DNA from: Aphrocallistes beatrix
Taxonomy: Eukaryota > Porifera > Hexactinellida > Sceptrulophora > Aphrocallistidae
Direction: 5' to 3'
DNA length: 64,000 bases
Assembly: GCA_963281255.1 (NCBI GenBank)
Contig: OY725492.1
Coordinates: 620,001-684,000 of the forward strand
In this document: piece by piece, positions 1 to 13,400 of the stretch
How the letters are laid out: the number at the start of each line of letters is the position of its first letter
How positions within the stretch are numbered: position 1 is the first letter of the stretch
Position numbers and translations under genes: made by a program
The notes under the pieces: model-generated
Told to the model about the DNA's origin: nothing
Database searches by the model: none
What the model saw: the letters and a program-made list of their open reading frames with translations, nothing else

Positions 1-347
1 TACTACATACTTAAGGTTTGATACTAAGGAATAATAGTTATACTCATTACAAAATCGTATAGGAACTACAGTACAAAAATGGCTGTTGTTTCCTGCAAGA
101 GATAATTACTTGTAGAGGTGTAACTACAAGTATATATGTAAATTTGTATCCAATTCATCGATTTCTGATATGTGCTAAATCATTACGATTACGCAGCATT
201 TCATACAGTATATCAGTGGTAAATATATCTTACTGCAAATAGTGGTAAAAAATTCTCAGAAATGGAATCAACTTCCACACTTTTGAATGTCGCAAAATAC
301 ATATGCATAGTGTCATACTCTGTATTATTTGGTTTTATTATTAATAG
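1..347. other. Left-edge stretch, intron of RNF213-like copy C
   Basis: No exon is recognised here. It should be the intron before the exon that starts at 348, whose acceptor ends in ttaatag. The exon equivalent to copy A 11102-11448 is not present, so the gene continues to the left of the window. Confidence 0.5.
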
Positions 348-3300
348 CTGACCCTTCGAACGAGCTAACAAATGAAGCAAAAAGACAAAGTTGGGAGGTT
401 TCCTTTCAAGAATTCTATATCGTAAAGCTTGAGAAGTATATCGATGTAGAGCTCCGTGAGAAAATGATAGCGATTATTTCAAATTCAAACAACTGCGATA
501 GTGATTTACTACTGTGAGTTTCTTGTTATACACGAATTAACTTGTTTCATATTTATAAATTTACATTTGCTTATTCAATTAAATCTAGAGGTTTTTATGA
601 AAAAGAAGAAAAAAGAGATTTTCAATCCATTTTATGGAGACATCGACACATTATAGGATATGAACATCTTTTGCAAAGTTTTAATTGTCAAGCTGAAAAT
701 CCTTCCAAAAAATATCCTCTCCTGAGAAAGTTTTTAAAAGAAGAGTCTCTGTTGAAAGCTACAAGATATTTACCTGATTATGTTCGTCTCAGAACAGAGT
801 TGATACAGAAGAGTTTGGAGTATTCTAGCAAAGTGGAAATATCTGAATTAACCATTGGAGAATTCCAGGAATTAATTGAGAAAGGTAACGAATAACAAAT
901 ATATTGTTTGGTTAAAAATATTGCTGATTAGCATACAGAAATCTAGTCATAGTGGAACCCAAGTTAACGACCACCTAAGCATAGCAACCATCCTGATATT
1001 AAGACCACTCTTTTAAGCTCCATTCGTCTTCCCATAGACACTAAATTAATTAATTTTAGGGTTACGAACAATCCGAAAAAACTACGGAACTCCGGAGCTC
1101 GATGCGCCCTAGTTTCGGTCTTATACAGCACAATCAGTAATTTCTTCTCCTCACGCCAACTAAATGCCTGTCAAAAATAAGTAACAAGTAAAAGAATAGT
1201 GAGTGGGTTAAACTGAATCTAAATGGAAGAAAAAATAAAGTAGCATGTAAACGGTTGGCAACAAATTATGTACGACTTTTTTTACCAGTTCCAGAATCCC
1301 TGGGTCGAAAAACTGAAATTTCTAATCATAAAAAAGGTGATAATGACGTCATAATTCCACAATGTGTATATATATATATACATAAATCTAAATTTCTTTC
1401 CACTAACATTTTTAGAGGATGACAACTCATACGATGAACTCATGGATCTTTTTACCAGCTTACTGCTCGATTGGAAAGAATTTAGAAAGGACAGTTATAG
1501 CTCTAATTATAATCTTCCTCTGGAATATATCAATTATGAAATTGATTACAAAACAACAAAAATCAGAGATTTGATTGGAACATCCTGTCGAGGTGATGAA
1601 GGTCTGTTGACGCCCCTAATTAAAGTGCTTGTCAAAATACACAACTCATTAATTCACAAATATAATCAAGTCTTTGATGTGCCATCCAGGTAAGTCAATC
1701 AATCTACATTTTAACAATTTTAGAATCATAGATGGCATATTACATTCTTTCTATTTCCATTAGTTCTGAGAGAAGAGTATCACTATCACTTGTTTCTCCT
1801 TCCCACATAATAAAATATAAGCATCAGCTAGACAATGTTATACTATCCAATGCGACATACTCCTTTCAAATGGGAGAAGGAACACTCATTTACTATGACT
1901 TCAATGGGATACAGAATGAGCTGGGACGATTTATCTTTTCCAAGCCTATTATTTCCCTCGAAGATTTCGACACGGAATTCTCTTACCAAGTTCCTATTAT
2001 TGAATACTTTCAGCAATTCAATTTAAAAATCAAGCAGGTATGTGATGCTATTTGCTATTTAGTCCTGTGTTTACTAATAAGGGCCATAATTGCCATTTTA
2101 GACATCGTATCATGGCCGGCGCCACCTCATTTGAAGTGGTCCGGTTGAACTTATCTACGAAAGTTCAGTTCCTATCAACGGCCAGGAATGTGAAAAAATT
2201 CCAGGCCGTTGCTATGCACGGACATCCAAAAGATTCTCCAAATATGGTCAATATAAATATCAAATTGCTGGAAATTTAGTGCTGAGCATAAATTTAGCAT
2301 TAAATGATGATCTGACATGGTTCAAAGAAGCTATTGATCTGGGATTCAGGCGTATACTATCGAATATGGTAATTTTTCGGTGACCAGTCATCAAAGCGCA
2401 ACAGTAAGTATGTGGAAAAATTGGTTCTATATTAATAGTAAACAGTTGTCATCACATTGCTACCTTAGTACAATCAACACTCTTTCTTACTAAATGTAGA
2501 CATTATTCAATCTTATTGAATGAAGTGAATGATCTAGCGTATCGTATTAAAAGCGCAACAACCGGACCTAACCGGACCTATCCGGACCATTATTAAAAGT
2601 GGTCTGGTTTTACCGGACCACTTTAGCTTTTTCTTAAAAGTGGTCCGGTGGCGCCGGCGGTACGTATTCAATGCAGTCAGGATCACTTATCATGAACCAC
2701 TTAATATTCGTTTATTATGCTAATCCCCTACTGGTTCACAATAAGCCCCTGACTATATACAGGGTGGGGCATAAGTTCTGTCCCAAGCTTCATTAGGTAC
2801 AAAATTTCTTATACTCAAACAATCTTAGTTATTATGGTCTTTAGAGATTGTAATTCGAATATTCTCAATGATTTTAAAAGATTTTTCGAGTCTACGACCT
2901 AGAACTGGGTTTTGTATGGTGAGTTTTGTGGAGAAAATATGTGTCCTGGGACGCAGCGAAATTCGAGAATCAGGGCCCACAGCTTATCAAATTATCTTCC
3001 TAGAATCTTCAAATTCTAGGACAAATTAGCTCTCACATTTTCCTCGAACATCTAAATTTATAGAACTATAGGACGTTTAGATCAGTATATATTGAGAACC
3101 AATTGGATCAGATTTTGGGTGATGTGAAAAAAAGTGCCATTTTGGGTGATTTTGCAAAATGTACCTAATTTGAACTCGTGAAATAATAACTTTATCTCAT
3201 TTCTTATAATGAATTCAATGGATTTGTGAAATATTTCCATGGTGAATGAAAGGTATCTGGTGCTAAATCGTCATGAAACATTGATTATAGAGACATTTTT

Positions 3301-5780
3301 TACAGAAGCAGTGGCCCTGATTCTAGATTTTCGCTGTGTCCCAGGACACATATTTTCCCCACAAAACTCACCATACAAAACACAGTTCTAGGTCTTAGAC
3401 TCGAAAAATCTTTTAAAATCATTGAGAATATTCGAATTACAATCTCTGAAGACCATAAAAACTAAGATTGTTTGAGTATAATAAATTTTGTACCTAATGA
3501 AGCTTGGGACAGAACTTATGCCCCACCCTGTATATACATTAATCGAGTTCTAATAGTAAGGATGAATTTACATTCTTTGTTTATTTAGATCGAATTGCTG
3601 GACATGGATTGGAATGCGATTAAAGAGGAATTAGATGAACCAGCTGAGGTCTCTGACATAATTTCACTGATTGAAATTGTTGTTAAATTAACTCCGAAAG
3701 ACAAACTGAACCCAGACAAAAGTATAAGAGCTTACTTGGTAGAATATCTCAAATATCCAAAAACTAAGAATCTCATCAGCAATAAGGTGAATATTTATAA
3801 GATTTAGAAGTCGCAATAATATATCTTAGCCCTACGTTTACTTGGGGTCCAAGGTATAAATAGAAAAACCCCACTTTCATTTTCACTTTCAATTCACTTT
3901 CAATTCAACATTCCTGGTAGAAGTAGTGTTAATTAACTGTAGAATGCACAGCATTTATATGGCTTCGGTGCCATAGAAAATGGCTGGGAGACATCCGCGA
4001 TATCGGGGACACTGTGTCACCTCTGTGCATTCTACGGTAACACTGGACTGAGGGTTTTGATAACTCATTTCTAGTTGTCATTTTGGGCGGAGAACTTAGA
4101 ACAGAAATTGTCGGATTATTCAGGCTCTAGCGCTATTAGTTAAAGCATGATTCGAGGATTTTATTGTATGTCCTTCCTTTCTTGTGAAAACAGGCTACTC
4201 TGACTACTGAGAATCTTCTGTTATTCGTTTATACTACATGATCGATTATAGCTCTCAAAATAATTTTATATATTAACACATTTATGATTAACAATGTTTG
4301 TAGGCCAATGAAATTTGCTGTCTTAAACATCTATCATCACTCTGGCACAAATTAAATATTCACAAATCTAAGATATTTGTCAATATCGGCCAGGTATATA
4401 TTAAATAAACATTATACTACAATCTACAGGGATAATTTAGCTGTCAAATATATTTTAAAAGTAGATCTTATAGGGAAATACTTTTATGGTAATGATGGTG
4501 TATGTAGTATATGTCGATATAACCGTACCTGCGATCCTGCGGAATCTAAAACACTGTATTCTATCAAATTTGGTTTGTAGGATCCCTTTATTGTGTAGAG
4601 ATGTATATATCTGCATTTTTCGCGAAATTCATAGTATCTTGCTTTTATAAATGACTATTCATCTTTTCACACCTAGTAGTGTTTTATATAAAGGTTATAG
4701 AGTTATATTAATGATTTCAATTGCTAAAATATATGTGTATCTAACAGAGAGATTATAATTTGGTGAAAGATAGTCTATTAAGTTCTCATAGAATCTACAT
4801 TATTTACATGAACATATTCTTCTAGTCTCCATTTCCATCTTTATCTCATCACTACTTGAAGAACCCTCAAAAGTCTGAAATAAAGAAATTGATAGCAAAT
4901 CTTACTCCAATGGAATTAGATGGATTTTTAGTTACATTACACGATTTTGTGATGTTCAACTTTATTTTATCACACAAAGAAGTAGATCTTGCTTGCAGGT
5001 TGGTTAACTACTGAACTAATAAGATTTGTATTTACATCAATGGACAATTGATTTTGCTAACTCATTTCCGGTTAAGTCATTTTGGGTGGAGAATCCATAA
5101 ACAATGGAAATATTTCGCATACAATTACTACAAAAATGGATTGATTCATGAAAAATAATACTTTAAAACAATAAGGGATGCAACTAATCAGATTTCAGAT
5201 TCAAAATAACCACATTTGAACTAGCCATTCAGAAATAGAAGTGAAAAACCATAGGGAAAAAAACAGGAGAAAATCTAAACTGATATATTACTATTAAATT
5301 CACTATAATTCTCTAACCAGTGTTTGTAGCGCTAAGTTCTTATTTTACCACAAATCTTTGCTACTATTCCGGATTCTTGGATTATTGTAAGAAATTACTG
5401 AAAATATTTTATTCTGAGAAAAAAAAGTTACAACTGTATGCAAGTGTTTCAATTTTTTAATACCAATAATCTATCCCGAAAATATAGTATGCAGAAATAA
5501 TGAAATAAGTTTAAGAATTTTGCAAGAAATATTTAAAAGTACTCAATTAATCCTCTTCTTATCAGATGTTTGTTTTATTTTTTCATGATCTTAATTTTTA
5601 TTTAGTTTGCGAGAGTCCTTGATTGAATTTTCAAAGGAAGAGACAGTCTTCAGTGCAAACAGAAAAGAATTTGACTATGAAAAGCTTTCAACAAACTTTG
5701 CTGTATCAGAAGCTGTTAAAATTTGTATCTGTTTATTTTCGGAGTGTGAACAAAATACTGCTATACTATCCATTATATAG
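348..5780 (+). CDS. RNF213-like protein, copy C (C-terminal exons only, 5' partial)
   Basis: This is the C-terminal part of an RNF213/mysterin-type giant AAA+ protein. Exons are 348-513, 589-884, 1416-1689, 1764-2037, 3589-3786, 4304-4393, 4826-4998 and 5606-5780 (stop TAG 5778-5780). Each is bounded by GT-AG sites, and the phases match exons 18-25 of copy A at 7466-34137 exactly. Recognisable blocks: TRYLPDYVRLRTELIQ (human RNF213 has a similar 'KFLP-I--LQRDLV' segment), GLLTPLIKVLVKIHNSLIH, LDNVILSNATYSF (human LILSNCQY segment), and DIISLIEIVVKLT. All frames are open. It is clearly more diverged from A than B is, so it is probably an older paralogue. Orientation is opposite to A, so the two genes meet tail to tail. 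The motor and any zinc fingers lie outside the window. The large intron 2038-3588 is filled with transposon debris. Confidence 0.85.
1303..1362. repeat. Tail fragment of dispersed repeat family R1
   Basis: It carries the R1 tail signature gtcgaaaaactgaaatttct followed by aatgacgtcataattcca, also seen at 11806-11860, 22685-22740 and 40967-41010. It sits in an intron of copy C. Confidence 0.6.
2116..2658. mobile_element. Non-autonomous DNA element with CCGGCGCCACC ends
   Basis: The left end reads ccggcgccacc followed by gaagtggtccggtt. The right end reads aaagtggtccggtggcgccgg, the inverse of the left. The motif 'agtggtccggt' recurs inverted inside 2555-2650, and a lone relative is at 23950-23995. 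No convincing target duplication was found. It lies in the intron 2038-3588 of copy C. Confidence 0.45.
2673..2757. mobile_element. Truncated copy of the 190-bp CAGTCAGG MITE
   Basis: It has cagtcaggatcacttatcat at the left and cacaataagcccctgacta at the right. The middle is shorter than in full copies at 12097-12283, 21874-22060 and 43582-43769. Confidence 0.6.
2759..3532. mobile_element. Long fold-back element, mariner-like ends
   Basis: The ends are acagggtggggcataagttc and the exact inverse at 3511-3531. Inverted arms run about 210 bp on each side: the block 'ttttaaaagatttttcgagtct' recurs inverted near 3400. The internal about 350 bp is AT-rich with no ORF. TA-flanked CAGGGTG ends resemble Tc1/mariner-type MITEs. 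A partial relative is at 21823-22135. Confidence 0.8.
3838..3920 (+). repeat. Repeat with TATA-like box shared with 44232-44345
   Basis: The segment ggtataaatagaaaaacccc followed by imperfect cactttcatttt repeats recurs at 44235-44340. It lies in an intron of copy C. Whether the TATAAATA is a working promoter is unknown. Confidence 0.45.
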
Positions 5781-6467
5781 ATGGAAAACTTGTGTTATAT
5801 TTTCTATATAGGCTAGGATGGATTATTCCTTGATTATTTCTAGATTATTCCTAAGTTTGCTGTACTTTGTTGTGACTTGTATCATACAGTATTATGTGCT
5901 CAATAATGTAGTTAATTTTCTCAATCTGTCTCCGCATCCGTACTACTATGTTAATGCACACCACAGGGTAATGTAATGAAAAACAGTCAAAATATTTTTT
6001 AAAATTCTATTTTTGCTATTACTGACAAAAACGTCCTTGCCTTTATCGAACATTTTATCTTTTTTGGAGTGTTAATTGCCCTTTTCACGTGGTATATGTT
6101 GGTTCAATTTTCATTTATTCAAAAATTAAAAAAAAAAGCCATGAGTGACTTTTACTATTTCCAAAATTGTTTTTGCAGTACTAATATACTAAATTCGATA
6201 TTCTAATTAATCCAAATCTTAGTTTGTTGTGCTTCATTATTTCAACGCAACACTTGAGTTGCGTAATTATCAAACAGACTAGATTATAAATTTGCTAATA
6301 TCAATTCGAACAATATTACTCACAGTGGATAAATCTATAAGAGCATCCTGATTATTAAAAATATGCTACACATTCTAGAGTATTTATACAAGTATTTAAA
6401 TTCTATAAATTTAATTTTGTGTTTATGATTTGAAACAATTTAGGGCTGGGAAGAATATTTGTATATA

Positions 6468-6570
6468 AGCACGCTTCGCGCACTTGCGTAGGATGGTTAG
6501 CTAACACTTTGTGTTTGCCGAATCCTGCGCGGGCGCCTAGAAATTTGAGAGGACAATGACGTCATCACAC
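6468..6570 (+). repeat. Decayed R1 repeat head
   Basis: Degenerate match to the GC-rich R1 head: agcacgcttcgcgcacttgc, acactttgtgtttgc, gcgcgggcgcctag, followed by a gacaatgacgtcatca block. Full copies are at 11476 and 40648. Confidence 0.5.
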
Positions 6571-6627
6571 ATAATGACGAAATAATAAGTTTGAGGATGT
6601 TATTATGCATGTTTGTATCCATTTCAG

Positions 6628-6794
6628 TAGTTGACCCGAGTGGAATGGTGAAACGAGCCTCTAACTTATGTCTCGACAAACATAGTAATTTCATAGTGAG
6701 TGACTTGACGTCTCATTGTATTAAGGTCTATTCAGAAGATGGAGTTTTGATCCATACGATTGGAGATAATTTAATTCCGGTTAAGAAACGTTGA
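6628..6794 (+). pseudogene. NHL-repeat gene fragment
   Basis: An acceptor-like ttcag precedes an open stretch that reads one NHL beta-propeller blade: LCLDKHSNFIVSD, then HCIKVYSEDGVLIHTIG. It closely matches the NHL segment at 46216-46320. After HTIGD the sequence jumps to a block (aagaaacgttgagaaaaac) that in the other copy lies about 570 bp further on, so this copy carries an internal deletion. It has no coiled coil and no other blades, so it is a remnant and not a gene. Confidence 0.6.
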
Positions 6795-6866
6795 GAAAAA
6801 CTTCTCGAGTATCAGGAGAGATTAGGGAAACAAAGAGTTACTAACAATATGACCATATATAAAAAA
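6768..6866 (+). repeat. Segment duplicated at 46887-46986
   Basis: The block from taagaaacgttgagaaaaac to aacaatatgaccatatat recurs after the NHL segment of the 43795-46395 pseudogene. The NHL fragment therefore came with its flank by segmental duplication. Confidence 0.6.
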
Positions 6867-7465
6867 GTGTGAACAATAATAACTTTTTGGACCAGGAAGG
6901 TTGCTAATTCAGGAAAGCCCTAAAACTTCGGACTACAAATAATAAACAAAATGTACCTCAATCTGATCCAAAACCCTTGTGCTAGGTTTGTCTAGTTTCC
7001 AGTTTTGTGTATATTTAGGCTTAGCCAGGATCATTTGTGCATGGTTAATATATTTGAGATTTGTCAGATATCATTTTGGGCTAGTTAGGAATTATTTGGG
7101 CCTGTTTCACCTATTTCACAACCTTTCTGCCTCCACTACTTGAGGCGAATAAAGTCTGAAAAGGGTATGGTTTCATCTAAGTGTATGCTTGTCTAGCTAC
7201 AGACGCATAACTTTAAACCAATATATATCTAAGCGCAAAAAACAATCAGAGGAATCTTTTTGAAGTAAACTTTTAAAAGTTGGATGAAACTCCGGATCAG
7301 GATATATATATATATATCAGAAATATGCAAATGGAAAACAAGAACATTTTCGTGAAATACATTCAATCCATTATAAGTAGCAATATAATACAAAGTTTGT
7401 ACCATACTCAACTAAAATTGAAATCAATAAAAAATTCAAATATATAAACGTATAAATTCTTAAAT

Positions 7466-10400
7466 CTAAATAGATTTCTGTTTAGTAGTATATTCCTTTA
7501 CTAAATTAGACCAAATGCTCACAGTCTGCGAAACAGAAAATTCTGTCGGAATTGCTTCACAGTTAAATCCTTTTCCTGAATTGAAGATAGTCTCACTCTT
7601 CGAGAAATCAACCAAACTCTCCCGCAAACTAAATTAAAAAAACAAACAAAATTATTGAAAACTAATCACATTTCAGGACTACAAGACAATCTATTTAATC
7701 TTAAAAATTATGTTCAAATTTAAGTTGTCAGTTTATGCATAATTCCATACTTAAATATTACAAGTATAACTTAATTAATGATTAAAATGATCAATAATAA
7801 TTTGAAAAATGATAAAAACTTTTTGCTATTCACAGACAATCATCTTAGTCGAGTGTTAATTTGTGCCTAGATCTGACATGCATATTATTAACATTTAAGT
7901 ATTAGGGCTTTAATTTGTACATAAAAAATATAATGCAATTAATTTTTCAAAAGAAACAAGAGAGTAATTTGAGAAAAAATCTCCAATTTAAGTCACTTTT
8001 AAAAGAAAAGATATTTTTATGTTTCCATATATTCGGAAATGTTTAAGTGACAACAATCCTTAAATATTCTAAATTACTTACTTGCAAGAAGAATCTACTG
8101 CTTCATCTGTAACGCTCAAGTTAAACACTATAAAATCGTGCATTAGCGTTATTACTCCTTCCTGTTCCTTTAGATCTGTGAATTCCCTAATATTTAATTC
8201 ATCTGTTTTCTTCAAATAATTCGGAGATAAAGTTGGAAATGGAGGCTAAAAAGGGAAATAATAAATTTATAACAATAATAAGTAGTGTGAGGGGAATTTC
8301 CACATATTTCTAACAACTGGTTCATAGCGATATTTCCTACCTTAAATGGACAAAAAGGTTAGTGTTATAATTAAATTTAAAATTCGTACTTAATCAGTGC
8401 ATTACCTGGCCGATATAAACAAATATCTTAGATTTGTGAATAGTTAATTTGTGCCAGAGTGATGATAGATGTTTAAGACAGCAAATTTCATTGGCCTAAA
8501 TAGATCATAATTTATCATTATACAATAATATGACAATTATACAAATATGCAACTACTGCTAACCTTGCTGCTGATAAGATTGTTCTTTTTCGGATATTTG
8601 AGAGTTTCATGCAAGTAAGCTGTAATTCGCTTGTTTGGCTGTCCTCCATCTGCAGAGGTGAAATTTACAACCATTTCAATCAGCGAAATTACTTCAGATA
8701 TCTCAATCGGATTAACTAATTCTCCTTTAATGGTATTCCAATCCAAATCCGACAATTCATCCTAAACAAAACCAAAATGTAAAATTAATATTTCAATTTA
8801 AACCAATAAAGCTTACGTTGTATGTGCTTATTGAGACTTAAAAATGTTTAATTTGTTACTTAAGGAGTCCAGATATCATTAATGTTAGACAAATCTATTC
8901 TCTTCCATTTAATTTAGAATTTGTCACATTTTCAAACGATTAGCGTGTTTTTTGAATTGCAAACAACAATTATTTCCCAAAAGATCCGAATAATTAAAAT
9001 CACAAAAGGTCTCCCAAGGTTTTTGATGTTTGTGAGGTGTGCCAGAGTTATTGTGTCTAGATTATATTTACACTGACTTAATTATTGATTAGAAAATTGA
9101 AGTATACCTGTTCGATTTTTGACTTCAGTCTGCGAAAGTAATCAACATTGCGCACTTGTTCAGGTAATTCCATGTCAAACTCTCCGAGGGATATAAAAGG
9201 TTTGGAGAAGAAAAATCGTTGTCCCAGTTCATTCTGTATCCCATTGAAGTCATAGTGAATAAGGGTTCCTTCTCCCATTCGAAAAGAGTATGTCGCATTG
9301 GATAGTATGACATTGTCTAGCTGATGCTTGTATTTGATTATGTGGGAAGGAGAAACAAGTGATAGTGATACTCTTCTCTCAGAACTAATGGAAATAGTAA
9401 AAATGCATGCATGCATGTACTATATGCAGTGGTGTAGTGCTCAAAATTAAAGTGGGGGAGCGCCTGTAAAATGATATTTTATGCCAAAAATGCTGGTAGG
9501 ACATGAACATAACTATAAATGTTGTCACAAAGGTTTTGCGATCGGCACTCCTACATAATATTATGAAAGAATAAGGAAACTCAAGAAATTACAATGAGAA
9601 TTTACAATCATTAAAAATATGGTGTTCCAATCCGTTAAGGAAATTGTGCTATCTCTTTGAAGTTAGTGGGAAACGCCATCCCCCTTGAGATTAGTGAGGG
9701 AGCACCACCCCCTACTCCCCCTGCAATACACACCTGACTATCCTTATGTATGTATGACAGTAAATTGTAAAAATAAATTTTATTTACTTACCTGGACGGC
9801 ACAGCAAAGACTTCAATATATTTGTGGATGAATGAGTTGTGCACTTCTACAAGCACTTTAATTAGCGACATCAACAGACCTTCATCATCTCGACAGGATT
9901 TTCCAATCAAATGTCTGATTTTTGTTGTTTTGTAATCAATATTTTCATAGAAATATTCAGGAGGAAAATAGTAGCCAGAGTTAGGAATTTTGTTCTTAAA
10001 TTCGTCCCAATCGATTTGTAAACTGGTGAAGAGATTTTTGAAATCTTCATTTGAGTCAATTTTCCCTAAAAAAGTTTTAGAAGATTGGCTTATCACCCTA
10101 GATATTCTATAATATTTGTATGAAGAGCATTTTACACATTATATTCACTTTTTCCACTTCAAAAAGTCATTTTTTCGTTCATTATTTACTATCATACAAA
10201 AAGAACCTAAAAATAAGAAGGAAATATTGTCTGTTACTAATCTTTAATCAATATTATTAGTTGCTGAAAGTATACTAACAACCTAGTTTTACTGATTAGA
10301 AAATTCCTTTTAAAATTACCTTCATTAATAAATTCTTGAAATTGGCCGATTGATAATTCAGATATATCTTCAGAGTTGTAATACTCCAAACAGGTTTGAA

Positions 10401-13400
10401 TCAGCTTTATTCTGAGTCTGGCATAATCAGGTAAATATCTTGTTGTATTTAGTAGTGGCTCGTCTTTCAAAAACTTTTCTAGGAGAGGATATTTTGCTGA
10501 AGTTTGAAAGGTTTGACAGTTAAAAACCTGCAAAAGATGTTCATAGGCAATAATATCTCTATGTCTCCATAACATTGAATGGACATCTTGACTTTTTCCA
10601 TCTTCGTAAAACTCCCTATATTTTTATACAGATAAAGCAAGTTAGGTAAATAATTAACAAATTAAATATGCAAACGTACATCAATAAATCTTTGTCACAA
10701 TTATTTGACTTTAAAATAACTGTTTTCATTTTTTCTTGAATAACCATATTTATATTTCTCTCAAATTTATACATATAAAATTTTCCAAAAAAGTATTCCC
10801 ATCCTTCTCTCTCAGCATTAGTTGTCAAATCTGTTGAAATTGAATCTAGTGAAGATGAAAAAAGTATTTTAGAAATATGTACAATATCTGTAAAATTAGT
10901 TGAATTCAAAGGTTTATATTTTAGAAGATGACAGTCGACAGATCGATATTACCACTTCAAATCGCACATATCACATATTAAGCGCCCAATACAGCCTTAT
11001 ACGTAGAAAAATCTGATTCTACAAAGACCTTACAGAACAATTAGATTTTTCTTTTAGCGCAATGCTACAACTTTATGCTACAACTTTAAGCTACAACTTA
11101 CAGATACTGATTTGTGATAAGTCTTCATGGATGATTAAATCAAACAGTAAATGTACGAGAAGAATCGCCTCTTCAAATGTCTTGTTGGTGATTGTGGCTA
11201 CATCAGTGATGTCTTGCACGAGGTGAAGATAGAAGTAGTCCAGGTATGTGTTTTTAGGACTTGATTCAACCAATTTTCCAATCACATGAGGAGAACGAAA
11301 GTGCTTTGTATGTAGAGTCCATATGAAAATGCTATGCATTAGTGCTCGGATAAGAGCTACTGAAATCGCTGTCAAGTTTCTAGAAGAAATATTTATACAT
11401 GTTTTATATAAATCTTCCTTATAGGTAATTGATACCGCTTGTACTACCCTGTTCAACTTGTCTTTATCATATATAACAAGCGCGCTTCGCTTGCATGCGC
11501 TGCGCGGCTGGCGGACACTTTGTGTCCGCCGGAGGCGCCCTGCGGGCGCCTGGGTTCACATTGATTAATTATAAGGAAGAAAACATCTCTAAATACGTCT
11601 GTCTTACTGTTATAATCGATTTCGCACGAAAAATCACCAAATTTGTCAATTTTTAAAATTTTGATGCGTTATGATGACGTCATAACAAAGTGATGAGTCA
11701 TCATTTTTTGATGATAGTTGCATCATATGTGATATATATTAATATACACATTCTCTTAAAATTTCAGCCTTCTACCACCTAAAATTGCTGAGTTATGGTC
11801 GAAAAACTGAAATTTCTAATTATAAAAAAAGGTGACAATGACGTCATAATTCCATGATGAGTTGACATTTTCGTCTGAGCTCAGAATGTATAGAATCCAA
11901 ATTTGATATCAGATATTTACTAGCTATCGTAATTTAATTGCATTGTTCTCAACGGATAACAATTAAAACTGACGTAAGTATTCTGGCGTTCAAATACTTT
12001 TGCTATGGTATGTGTATAAGTTATTGCTTTGCATTTTTACAACGATTGTTTATTGTGGTGTCGTACCTCGATTCCTATTGTGAGAGTGAAGCTACATACA
12101 GTCAGGGCCGCTTATTATGAACTCGCTTAATATGAACATTCGTTTATTATGAACTAACCTCCTGGTCCCAATTTCATTTTTTAGATAGGATTTGTATTGA
12201 ATCAAGTTCGCTTAATATGTAGTATCTCTATTATGAACATATTTTGGTTCCCTGGGGGTTCACAATAAGCGACCCTGACTGTATATAAGATGTATAAAAA
12301 AGGTGCAAATTTTTTTAATTTTGCTGGTGCCAAATCTTGCTTAGATATTCTCACTTAATTAATCGCAGACTCACTATTTTATGTTACACAATCCATCGCT
12401 CTATGAGATGCCAGTTTTTTAATGAGCTCAAATCAACACATACTATTTTATGCATAACAAATACTAACTAATAAATATAGTGAGTTTGTGGGTATATCTT
12501 ATTAGTATGGCGATTCCCAAACTGGGATCCACAGAGCATACCATGGGGTCTGGAGATCAAATTTAACATATATTGCAAATATAGTATCAGAAATAAATCT
12601 AAAACTGCCTAGAATAAAGTCAACTACGAATACAATTTGCTAACCTTATGCTAGTTGGGCGCTTACTTCTACAAAATGGATCTCCAAGTTTATGTGGTGT
12701 AAAATTAATTGATTTCATAAATTTTCCTCCTTCTTCCTTTTCCTTTGATTTTCTTGATCTGATCCGACTTCGTCCAAAGATATTTGGGCAATCAACACCC
12801 TAGATATAATAAACATCTGGAAATTCAGTAATATTATCGATCACTGATTAATATTAAACTTAGTTTAATTTATGTTGAAATGTGTAAATCACTTATTTAT
12901 CGCGAGATATCAATTGTTAGAGCAATATAGTGAAAAATTCAAGAACATGTCCAGTTTACACACTGTATCTTTCCTATAGAGTTTAATACCTCATAAATCG
13001 CAGGGAAGAATCTATTTTGAAGAGCTGAAGGATTGTAGTGAATCAGTGTGAGAGGTTTTAAAAATTCCGTATGCTCGGTGTACTGTAGGAGAATCCCAAC
13101 ATGACACAGTACTCCTGCAATAAAAACAGTGTTTAGGTGTGTATTTTCAGAAATCTTCATCTGTGGCATATTGAATAGTTTGTTTTCTTGAATGTTAACT
13201 GCTAAAGATTGCAAATCGATGGGCTCTTTGGGTAGACTATTGACAAGGATCTCTATTCGAGGATCTTTCTAAATAACAAAAATAATTCTAAGATATCAAT
13301 TTACAAACAAATTAAAATACATTCCTGTGAATGCAGCATGAAATCAATGGGAATTCTCAACAAGGTCCTTGATAATATTTTGGTGATTGATAACAGCAAA

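Larger units (their letters stand above)
5781..7465. other. Intergenic gap between convergent RNF213-like genes C and A
   Basis: Both genes end here from opposite sides. The gap holds an R1 head fragment, an NHL gene fragment and AT-rich DNA, including a (ta)n tract near 7303-7320. No other gene was recognised. Confidence 0.6.
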
